Positions 15,475 through 22,897 of a stretch of DNA of 52,949 bases are shown piece after piece. Position 1 is the stretch's first letter; each line of letters begins with the position of its first letter. Under the pieces are notes generated by a model. The model ran no database searches and had not been told where the DNA came from. It saw only the letters and a list, made by a program, of their open reading frames with translations. The DNA comes from DALYJJ01 sp031969915 (GTDB lineage: Bacteria > Acidobacteriota > Terriglobia > Bryobacterales > Bryobacteraceae), in NCBI GenBank assembly GCA_031969915.1, contig DALYJJ010000027.1:1-52949 (forward strand), in the 5' to 3' direction. The translations under genes and the position numbers were made by a program.

Positions 15475-16397
15475 GCTCGTTCTTCGGGCAGATAGGAAGC
15501 GATCGCCTGGTCGATCGCCTCGCGGACTGCGTGGCCGGACGGCGGCTCGCAGCCGAAGCGCTTCACGGTTTCGCTCATATCGAGCACCACGCCCGCCGCC
15601 TCTCCGGGCGCAACCTCGGGCGACCATGCGATGTTCAGCCGGCAGCCGCGCTTTTCCATTTCCGCCTGCACGATGGCCGCGACTTCGCCGTTGGTGGTTC
15701 CGCGTCCCGTGCCGATGTTGAACGCGGTATGCGAACCGGCGGGCCACTCCATGCGCGCGGCGGCGTCGAGGATGCGGATGGTGTACCAGACGGGCACATA
15801 GTCGCGGACGATCCGACCGCCGCCCCGGCAATGCGCGGGCACATCGCCCTTCGGGTGCTGCAGCGCGTGGCGGACCAGGTAGGGGATCAGGCCCTTGCAG
15901 CGGGCGCCCGTGACGTTGCCGAAGCGGAACGACACGGCGGCGCGGCCCGTCGATCGCGCCCACTCTTCGAGCACCAGTTCGCCAGCGGCCTTCGACATCC
16001 CGTAAATCCCCACCGGATTGACGTTACGCCAGGCCGTCGAAACGGGCTCGCTTCCGCTGTCGCCATACACCGCGCCGGACGACGCGAAGACGGTCACCCG
16101 CGGGTCCACCTGGCGCAGCACGTTCGCCGTGCCGTTGACGTTGGAGTCCATGAGCGTGGGAATGAAATCGAACGGGATCACGACTTCCGCTTCGGCCGCC
16201 AGATGGATCACCACCGGATTGCGGTCCTCGGCGGTGAACTCGGAGGCGTGCCGGATGTCGCATGCGCGATGGCCGGCGAAAGGGATCTTCGGCGCGTTGC
16301 GGTCCAACCCGCGCAACGGGCGGCCTTGCTCGGCCATCAACCGCACCATGTGCGATCCGATAAAGCCCGAAGTGCCGGTGATGAGCATCCTTTCCAT
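15471..16397 (-). CDS. NAD-dependent sugar-nucleotide epimerase/dehydratase
   Basis: 308 residues from ATG 16397; an upstream TTG (16418) and ATG 16388 are alternatives. N-terminal MLITGTSGFIGSHMVRLM carries the GxxGxxG dinucleotide motif. DVR/D-type cofactor residues are replaced by ACDIRHASEF. Catalytic ASSGAVYGD with Ser and the YGMSK pair (YxxxK) are intact, as is NIGTGRGTTNGEV near residue 220. This is the extended short-chain dehydrogenase family that makes UDP-galactose, UDP-galacturonate, UDP-arabinose or deoxysugars in the cytoplasm. It supplies a donor for the neighbouring transferases; the exact sugar cannot be read, though UDP-xylose/arabinose 4-epimerisation would fit the GH51-like proteins of the operon. 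Confidence 0.85.
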   Translation of the reverse strand: MERMLITGTSGFIGSHMVRLMAEQGRPLRGLDRNAPKIPFAGHRACDIRHASEFTAEDRNPVVIHLAAEAEVVIPFDFIPTLMDSNVNGTANVLRQVDPRVTVFASSGAVYGDSGSEPVSTAWRNVNPVGIYGMSKAAGELVLEEWARSTGRAAVSFRFGNVTGARCKGLIPYLVRHALQHPKGDVPAHCRGGGRIVRDYVPVWYTIRILDAAARMEWPAGSHTAFNIGTGRGTTNGEVAAIVQAEMEKRGCRLNIAWSPEVAPGEAAGVVLDMSETVKRFGCEPPSGHAVREAIDQAIASYLPEERA

Positions 16398-16408
16398 GGC
16401 GCGTCCGC

Positions 16409-17533
16409 TTAGGGACAAACCTCCTCATAGAGCCGTTCCAAGTCCGGGCCCAGAGTGCGCCAGGAGAACCGCTCGGCATGCTCGCGGCAGGCGTCGCGGA
16501 TACCCGGGCGCTGCGCCAGGTCGAGACCCGCGAGCAGCGCCTCGGCCAGGCCTTCCACGTTCTGCACCTCTTCGGAATCGGACCGCGGATCGAACAGCAC
16601 GCCTACGCCCTCGCCGACAAACTCCGGCAGGCCGCCGTGTCGTGTCGCGACCACCGGCGTCCCGGAGGCCCAGGATTCGATGAGCACGCCGCCCGACGGC
16701 TCCCACATCGACGGGAGCGCCATCACGCTGGCGGCGCGATACTGCGCGGGGACGTCTTCCGGCTTACCCAAGCCGAGGAACTCGATCCGCTCGCGCGTGG
16801 CCGCCGGCACCGACTCCAGAAGTTCTCTTTGCAGTGCGTCCGAGGACCGTCCCGAAAGCCGCAGCACCGCGTCCGGCGCCTTCCGCCGTACCAGATCGAA
16901 AGCCCGCACCAACGGCCGCGCTCCCTTGCGCCGCAGGGTGAAGTCGCCGATGGCCAGGATCACGGGCCGCCCGTCCGCGGGCCCCGGGCCTTTGGGGAAT
17001 TCATCCACGTCGAAGGCGGGGAACATCACGCGGCAATCCTGGCCGTAGTAGTGAGCAATGAGCCCGCGGACGAACTCGCTGCACACGATGCGCACATCCG
17101 CGCCGGCGATCGCTTCGCGAATGATCCAGCGGTCCGGCGGCCAGCGGCGGTAGTAGGCCGCGGGCACCGGCGCGCCGTTCAACTGGAGGATGGCGGTATG
17201 CCGCCGCGGGCCGCGCGCCGCGGCCAGCCCGTCGGTGAAGGACCAGCAATGGGCGATCTGCGGCGCCTCACGCCGCATGCAGGCTCGCGCCCGGAAGTAG
17301 AACGGATGCTGCGGCTCCAATCGGAGCTTGCGCATCCAAGTCCGCCAGCCGGTATTCACGAGGACGCGCCGCCCGCTGGCGGTCCGTTCCTCGCGCGTGC
17401 TTCCCGATGTGGTGGCGAGCGTCACCACGTCGTGCCCGCGCGCGTTGAGGTACCGTCCGGTGGAATCGATATGACGCTCGTTGCCGCGGCGCACCTCGGG
17501 CCAGCAGAAGACGTGGGAGAGCATCAGGCGCAT
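16409..17533 (-). CDS. Family 4 glycosyltransferase (GT-B)
   Basis: 374 residues from ATG 17533. N-terminal HVFCWPEVRRGNERHIDSTG, then VILAIGDFTLRRKGARPLVRAF (start of the donor domain), RIEFLGLGKPEDVPAQYRAA, and the donor-binding MWEPSGGVLIESWASGTPVV containing the E-x7-E type pattern, ending in SWRTLGPDLERLYEE. No membrane segment. It is 15 nt downstream of another GT4, with which it shares the opening W-P-x-VRRG-ER; the two are probably duplicates with diverged acceptors. Confidence 0.88.
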   Translation of the reverse strand: MRLMLSHVFCWPEVRRGNERHIDSTGRYLNARGHDVVTLATTSGSTREERTASGRRVLVNTGWRTWMRKLRLEPQHPFYFRARACMRREAPQIAHCWSFTDGLAAARGPRRHTAILQLNGAPVPAAYYRRWPPDRWIIREAIAGADVRIVCSEFVRGLIAHYYGQDCRVMFPAFDVDEFPKGPGPADGRPVILAIGDFTLRRKGARPLVRAFDLVRRKAPDAVLRLSGRSSDALQRELLESVPAATRERIEFLGLGKPEDVPAQYRAASVMALPSMWEPSGGVLIESWASGTPVVATRHGGLPEFVGEGVGVLFDPRSDSEEVQNVEGLAEALLAGLDLAQRPGIRDACREHAERFSWRTLGPDLERLYEEVCP

Positions 17534-17548
17534 GGGCGGCTTGTGTCT

Positions 17549-18694
17549 TTACCCCTTACCTCGACGAGCGATCAAGCGTTGGTAGAGCGCCTCGTACTCG
17601 AGCCCCTTGCGATCCCAGGAGTACTGCTCCGCATGGGCGCGGCACACGGCCGGGGTCTCCGGTCTCGCGCTCAATTCCATGCATTCTAGCAAAGCGCGAG
17701 CGAGTCCCTCCGGGTTGCCGGGCTCGATCGCGTCCCCCGGTTCGGGATCGAAGAGCCGCCCGACGCGGCCGTCGCTAATCACTTCCGGAATCGCTCCGTC
17801 GCGCGTCCCCGCCACCGGCGTTCCGCAGGCCATCGACTCGACCATCACCATGCCGAACGCCTCCCAACGCGAGGGCAAGACGGTGACCGCCGCGCGCCCG
17901 TAGAGCGACGGCAGATCGGCGTCGTCGCCCAGGATGTGGATGTCCGGACGGAACTCCGGGGCGACCAGTGCGAGCAGCCTCTCCCGCACCTCGGGCGCGG
18001 CGCTGGTGGCGATCCAGAGCAGCGCGCCCCGGCGCGATTCCTTCACCAGGTTGAAGGCCCGCATCAGCGTTTGCGGGCCTTTCCGCTCATCGTTGACGGC
18101 CGAAGCGAACAGGATCGCGGGCCGCTCCAGATCGCGCGACACCACCAGGGGGAAGCGCTCCATCGTGATGGGAACGGGGATCACCAGTGTGGGACGCCCG
18201 AATCGGTCCTGGATGTAGCGATCGACGTAGTGGCTCAGTGAAATGACCTCATCCACTTCGAGCACCGCACGGCGGATGACTGCGCCCTTCAGCGTGAGCG
18301 AGCGGAAGTACCGCACCGGCGGCGGCAGGCTGTTGAAGAGGAACGCGCACGGCGCGCCCGTGAACCGCCGCGCCAGAACCGCCGCATACGTGTCCATGAA
18401 CGTCACGCATTGCACCATGTCGTACTTGCCCGCCAGCAGCGCGGGCAGGCAGCGGAGGAAGAAGGCATGGAACTCAAGGAAGCCCGCGCGGGCGAACGAC
18501 GGATGCCACAGACGGCGATAGCAGACGCTCGGGAAACCGTCGCGCTGGATCGTCTCGGTGGGGCCCGGCTTGGCGCTGATCAGCGTCACCCGGTGCCCGC
18601 GTGCGGCCATCCATTTGCCGAGTTCGTTCGTGTACCGTTCGCCGCCGCGCCGCACCCAAGGCCACGTCGTCGGCGTGGTGATGGCCAGTCTCAT
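17549..18694 (-). CDS. Family 4 glycosyltransferase (GT-B)
   Basis: 381 residues from ATG 18694. It opens with TTPTWPWVRRGGERYTNELG, the glycine-rich acceptor loop of GT4 proteins. The donor domain contains ILFASAVNDERKGPQTLMRA, DIHILGDDADLPSLYGRAAV and LPSRWEAFGMVMVESMACGT (the ExFGxxxxE donor motif is intact), then SWDRKGLEYEALYQRL. Cytoplasmic retaining transferase for a nucleotide sugar. It starts 12 nt after the methyltransferase stop. Its coding sequence near 17679 shares an 18/19-nt match with the sequence just before the methyltransferase start at 19603. Confidence 0.9.
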   Translation of the reverse strand: MRLAITTPTTWPWVRRGGERYTNELGKWMAARGHRVTLISAKPGPTETIQRDGFPSVCYRRLWHPSFARAGFLEFHAFFLRCLPALLAGKYDMVQCVTFMDTYAAVLARRFTGAPCAFLFNSLPPPVRYFRSLTLKGAVIRRAVLEVDEVISLSHYVDRYIQDRFGRPTLVIPVPITMERFPLVVSRDLERPAILFASAVNDERKGPQTLMRAFNLVKESRRGALLWIATSAAPEVRERLLALVAPEFRPDIHILGDDADLPSLYGRAAVTVLPSRWEAFGMVMVESMACGTPVAGTRDGAIPEVISDGRVGRLFDPEPGDAIEPGNPEGLARALLECMELSARPETPAVCRAHAEQYSWDRKGLEYEALYQRLIARRGKG

Positions 18695-18706
18695 GGAACC
18701 TGGCGC

Positions 18707-19603
18707 CTAGACGACGCCCTCAAAAGCGGCGTGCCACATCCACTGCTCTGCCTGCCCACGGTAGCCTACCGGGAACTTCCCCTTCGCCGTTACCTCACGG
18801 AAGCCCGCGTCGCGAATGATCTGCTCCAGTGCGCCGTAGCTCATGACCCACCAGGTGGTGTTCGTCGCGCCGCTCTCGTAGGCCATCAGTTTGCCGGGCA
18901 GCACGGGGCTGAAAACATCCACGAAGACGGCGGTCTTGCCCGTCACTCCGCGGATGTTCTCCACCGCCTTCATCGGGTTTCGGAGATGCAACAGCAGGTC
19001 GCCGGTGAAGACCAGGTCGAAGGTCCCCAGCCGCTCGGGCGTGAGGTCGTACACGCTGATCGCCTCCCGCCGCACCTTCGACCCGAGCGCCTCGTGGCAG
19101 ATGCGGAAGCGGTCACCCATCTCGCGGGACAGTTCCTCGGGCGTGAACCGGCCTCGCACGGCCGGCGAAAGGTCGCAGGCGCCGAGCGACGGTACATCGA
19201 CGGCCACCACTTCGGCCGCGCCGCGCCGTTCCATCTCAAACGCCCAGAACCCGTCGAAAGTCGCCACGTCGAGCACGCGCAGGCCGTCGAGCCGCGCCGG
19301 AATCGGGTACAAAGCGAGATACGGCCGATGATCGAAGCCGCCGGGTGTCACGACGCCGTGCGGCAGTTCAACGGTGTGGTACCAGCCGAGCCCCTGTACG
19401 CGGCGCGCCAGGGCGCGGCCCGCCTCGGTGCCGTCGCTCGGCAACTCGGTTCGGTCGTCATCCGGGTACTCGGGGGCAGGGCCCTGCCGCTTGGGCAGCA
19501 GGCCCCAGAAGGACTTCACCTTTGAGACCCACTCCTCGGTCGCGGAGACCAGCACCTCGGCTTGTCCGAACGTGAGTTTCTTATAGCGCATGCGGTGGCT
19601 CAT
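18707..19603 (-). CDS. SAM-dependent methyltransferase, DUF1698/CmoB-like (copy A)
   Basis: 298 residues from ATG 19603 (ATG 19591, MRYKKLTFGQ, is an alternative). After a 90-residue N-terminal region comes GWYHTVELPHGVVTPGGFDH, then the SAM-binding motif LRVLDVATFDGFWAFEMERR, VVAVDVPS at the end of strand 2, and FDLVFTGDLLLHLRNPMKAV. The WYH...G...PG...H motif before a DxxxxDGFWAFE loop is the pattern of CmoB-like proteins. In an EPS operon it is more likely to methylate a sugar than tRNA. It is clearly a paralogue of the protein at 25165-26088; both sit next to a GH51-like gene. Confidence 0.85.
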   Translation of the reverse strand: MSHRMRYKKLTFGQAEVLVSATEEWVSKVKSFWGLLPKRQGPAPEYPDDDRTELPSDGTEAGRALARRVQGLGWYHTVELPHGVVTPGGFDHRPYLALYPIPARLDGLRVLDVATFDGFWAFEMERRGAAEVVAVDVPSLGACDLSPAVRGRFTPEELSREMGDRFRICHEALGSKVRREAISVYDLTPERLGTFDLVFTGDLLLHLRNPMKAVENIRGVTGKTAVFVDVFSPVLPGKLMAYESGATNTTWWVMSYGALEQIIRDAGFREVTAKGKFPVGYRGQAEQWMWHAAFEGVV

Positions 19604-19634
19604 GCATTCTAGCAGAGCGTTCGCGGAAGCCCGT

Positions 19635-21770
19635 CTATGGGGCCATCGACCCGCGAATCTCAAATGCAGTCACCGAGTGCGCGGGAAACACGTAGTCGAA
19701 AGAGCCCGACACCGCGGCGGCGCCCTGCGTCACGGTCACCTCGCTCGGTCCGCCCAGGTAGAAGCGCGGCTGCACGGAGTCCTGCATCTGCGGCGCCCAC
19801 ACCGCGCCGGCGGGCAATTGCGTTCCGGTGTTGGCGTCGATGCTCGCGCCGTTCAGGGTCCACGTGCCGGCCGCTCCCGAGGGCAGGAACCCCTGCAGCG
19901 ACATCCGGCCCGTCACCGGCTTGTCGAAGTGCTTGTTGATGACGATGAGGTAGAGCGTGTTCCGGTCGCCGCTGAGACTCGAAACGGCCTCGAGATACGG
20001 CACGCCCACCACGGCGTCGGTCATGCCCACGGCCGCGCTGTCGTAGGTGGGCGAAACCACCGTTGCCTGCACCAGCGTCGAGCCGAAGCGTTTGCTGAAC
20101 AGTTCGAAGGCCATCTGGGGCGCGGTGGCGATGAACTCGCCCGTTGAAGGAACGCGGGTCAGGATGTCGGCGTGCCGCGACCCGAACCAGCCGGCGAAGC
20201 CGATGTCGTTCAGCTTGAAGCCGGTGGCGATGTCCAGTTGCGGCGTCTCCAGGTACGCTTTCATGGTGCTCGCGACAAACAGAGCGCTGCCCAGTGTTTT
20301 GATGTGATCCGTCCAGGGGCTTGACGCGCTGTAGTCGAACATCGGCCCCCACTCGGTGACCGCGAGCCGGATGTTGCGGCCGCCGCCGTGAGCGGCGATC
20401 TGCTGGGCGACGGTTTCGAGGTTCTTCTTGATGAGCAGCGGCGCCGCGAGCATCGACTTGTACACCGCGCGCACGTCGGTGACCCCTTCGTTGCCGATGA
20501 GCACCGGGAAGTAGGAGTTGTGGAGCGCCAGATAGTCGGCATGCTGCGCGGCGGCGGTGAGCACGGTGCGGTTCCAGTCCGGGTAGGCGGAACTCGAGTA
20601 GCGGCCGAAGTTCTCGGCGCCAATGGCCAGGATCTTCACCGAAGGGTCTGCCGCGCGCATGGCTTGCGAGAACTCGGCCAGGCGCGCGGCGTAGGTGGAA
20701 GGCGTGATGGAGGCGTTGGCCGGCGAGTCGTTCTTGATGTAGAACTCGTTGCCCACCTCCCAATACGTGACGCGGCGCGCCGGGCTCTGCTGGTTCACGT
20801 AGCGCACCCAGTCGGCGGCTTCCGAGGCCGTGCCGGTGTTGGCGTTCACGGTCATCAGCAGCCGTGCGCCCGCCCGCTCGGCGAAGGTCAGGGCTTCATC
20901 GGTGCCGAAGGAGTGGACCGAGGAACCGCCGCCCGGTTCGATCTGCGTGGCCTTGCGGGCGCTCTGCGCGCCGATGCCGTCGCGCCAGCGGTAGAAGTCC
21001 GCGAAGTGGCCCCCGGGGAAGCGCAGCAACGAGAACTTGGCGTTGGCCGCCAGCGCTTCCAGATCGGGATGGTAGTTGTTGGTCCGAAAATCCCAAATTA
21101 GGGTACCGCCCCAGGGCCAAGTGAGGTTGCTGCCGAACAAGGTGCGGGGAATCGTGCGGATGGTGTTCTTGGCCTGCACGGTCACCTGAGCGGTCAGCGA
21201 GGTGGGTTCGAGCGCCACGGCGGCGGGCCGCAGGGCGACGTCGTCAAAGTACGCCCCGCCCGACGTGCCCAGCCCGCGGCAGGCGATGATCAGGTAGAGC
21301 GCAGTGGAATCCGAGGGCACCAGGAATGTGGTCCGTTGATACGCGAGTCCGCCTGTTCCCGACACCTCGCCGCTCGCCATGATGGCCCCGGTGGCGGCGA
21401 TCACCCAAACCGTAACCGCAGCGCTGGCGCCGCCATCTGAGGCGAGCCAGCCGGAGATCTCGAGCGTCTTGCCCAGGTGCGGCGCCGCGGAAATGGCCTG
21501 GGCCGTGTTCAGTGCGGCGTAGTTGGTTGTGTTCGAAGCCGAAGGCCGAAGCGCGAGCGCGTTGCCGCCGCGTGAGGGCGTCGAGACCAGCGCGAGCGTT
21601 CCGCGCGCCGCGGCTGCGTCGAAGTGCCATCCCGACGGCCGGCCGCTGACCGACTGCTCGAACTGTGAGTTGGTGAGAAGATTAGCGTCCTGCGCACGCA
21701 AAGAAGACCACGAGCCGAAAAACGTTATGAGAACGAAAATGCAAACCGCCGCGACGCGACCAAGCGCCAT
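19635..21770 (-). CDS. Secreted GH51-like alpha-L-arabinofuranosidase-type protein (copy A)
   Basis: 711 residues, ATG 21770 with GGAGG 7 nt before. A signal peptide (AAVCIFVLITFFGSW, cleavage after LRA) exports it. Residues about 28-180 resemble a carbohydrate-binding jelly roll (NLLTNSQFE... with a final YFDDVAL). The barrel follows from about 205: RTLFGSNLTWPWGGT, LLRFPGGHFADFYRWRDGIG, the acid/base Glu342 in WEVGNEFYIKN and the nucleophile Glu473 in AVTEWGP, as in GH51 family enzymes; a C-terminal beta-sandwich ends at 711. The family cleaves alpha-L-arabinofuranosyl bonds. Being inside a synthesis operon, it may trim the nascent polymer in the periplasm. Paralogue of 22898-25141. Confidence 0.8.
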   Translation of the reverse strand: MALGRVAAVCIFVLITFFGSWSSLRAQDANLLTNSQFEQSVSGRPSGWHFDAAAARGTLALVSTPSRGGNALALRPSASNTTNYAALNTAQAISAAPHLGKTLEISGWLASDGGASAAVTVWVIAATGAIMASGEVSGTGGLAYQRTTFLVPSDSTALYLIIACRGLGTSGGAYFDDVALRPAAVALEPTSLTAQVTVQAKNTIRTIPRTLFGSNLTWPWGGTLIWDFRTNNYHPDLEALAANAKFSLLRFPGGHFADFYRWRDGIGAQSARKATQIEPGGGSSVHSFGTDEALTFAERAGARLLMTVNANTGTASEAADWVRYVNQQSPARRVTYWEVGNEFYIKNDSPANASITPSTYAARLAEFSQAMRAADPSVKILAIGAENFGRYSSSAYPDWNRTVLTAAAQHADYLALHNSYFPVLIGNEGVTDVRAVYKSMLAAPLLIKKNLETVAQQIAAHGGGRNIRLAVTEWGPMFDYSASSPWTDHIKTLGSALFVASTMKAYLETPQLDIATGFKLNDIGFAGWFGSRHADILTRVPSTGEFIATAPQMAFELFSKRFGSTLVQATVVSPTYDSAAVGMTDAVVGVPYLEAVSSLSGDRNTLYLIVINKHFDKPVTGRMSLQGFLPSGAAGTWTLNGASIDANTGTQLPAGAVWAPQMQDSVQPRFYLGGPSEVTVTQGAAAVSGSFDYVFPAHSVTAFEIRGSMAP

Positions 21771-21791
21771 TCCGGGCCTCCGAGAGACAAA

Positions 21792-22880
21792 TCATCGGAC
21801 GACCCTCTTCAAGGGCGCAATCAAGCCCGTCTTCAACGCGCGCCCAAGGAGTTCGTGACCGACGTCGGAGAAATGCCACACGTCGGTGAACACGGTCTTG
21901 GTCTCGCCGTCGAAAACCCGGCTGCAGTCCAAAAAAATCAGGTCGTCTTGATTAGCCATATCGGCTAGTACCTGGCGGGCTTTAGCATAGGCCGAGCGAT
22001 ACTCCTGTTCTGGCCCTAGGGCAGCGGCCGTTTGCAGAAGTACTTTGTCTTCCAACGTACTGCGCGTCTTCTTCTCGAACAGAGCAGGCTGCAGGGCTAT
22101 TACCGGTACTATGCCTGCCGCGCGAAGCTTCGCCGCCGCGGACCGCATGTTCTCCGTGTAGACCCGCACGCGCGCCTCGAAATCGCGCTCATGATACATC
22201 GCGTGCCACCGCGATCCATCTTTGGTCGGGACCTGGACGCCGTACCGGGTGACGGCATTGGCGCCGTTGGTGAGATCGTTTAAGCCGTTTAGAAAGAGAA
22301 CGATATCCGGCTTTGTCGAGAGCCCTTCGGGGAACAGGGCCAGCACCTCCTGCTCGGACTTCCAGGCACCGGTGGCAAAGACCGTGACCGCCACCGGGAG
22401 GCCCTCGGCCTCAAGCAGCCATGCGGTCCGCGCGAAGTAGGTCTTCTCGATCGTCGAGGCGTACCCCCCAAACGCCGTACTCGCTCCTAGGATCAATATC
22501 CTCGCCCGGGGCGGTGCTTTCGGTTGGACGTGCTGCATCCCACTCGGGTCAATTTCAAGCTGCCCCGGGTAGTTCTTTGGAGGTAGCACCCATCCGTACT
22601 TCGGATGGGTGGTGTGAGGAGAGAGGCGTAATCCCCAGTAGCCGTCCCGGGGACCGTCTTTGGGAATAGGCTCACCCCGTTCGAGATACCCCGCCTCCCA
22701 GGCCTGCTGGTTCAGCCGCATGCCCTGCCAGGTGGTCAGCAGGCGCAATCCGAGGCGCGCCGCCTTGTACGTAACATAGAGGCCCGCCAGGCAGAACAGC
22801 GCGGCGGCGGCGTAGATGGCGAGGCGCTTGCTGGCGGGAAGAGCGCGGAACCGGGCAATCAGCGCCCGGGTACGGACCAT
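21792..22880 (-). CDS. Membrane-anchored SGNH/GDSL hydrolase
   Basis: 362 residues from ATG 22880; a TTG at 22901 that overlaps the upstream stop (TTGA) is the alternative. One N-terminal transmembrane helix (about 22-43: LAIYAAAALFCLAGLYVTY) leaves the rest in the periplasm. Catalytic blocks of the SGNH fold: ILGASTAFGG with the Ser nucleophile, the Gly in VFATGAWKSEQE, LFLNGLNDLTNG with the Asn, and DVWHFSDVGH with the Asp-His pair. Such proteins add or remove O-acyl groups on polysaccharides. It lies between two GH51-like genes, which suggests removal of acetyl or other esters from the same glycan. Confidence 0.82.
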   Translation of the reverse strand: MVRTRALIARFRALPASKRLAIYAAAALFCLAGLYVTYKAARLGLRLLTTWQGMRLNQQAWEAGYLERGEPIPKDGPRDGYWGLRLSPHTTHPKYGWVLPPKNYPGQLEIDPSGMQHVQPKAPPRARILILGASTAFGGYASTIEKTYFARTAWLLEAEGLPVAVTVFATGAWKSEQEVLALFPEGLSTKPDIVLFLNGLNDLTNGANAVTRYGVQVPTKDGSRWHAMYHERDFEARVRVYTENMRSAAAKLRAAGIVPVIALQPALFEKKTRSTLEDKVLLQTAAALGPEQEYRSAYAKARQVLADMANQDDLIFLDCSRVFDGETKTVFTDVWHFSDVGHELLGRALKTGLIAPLKRVVR

Positions 22881-22897
22881 CGGCGGCGGAGCGCCCT

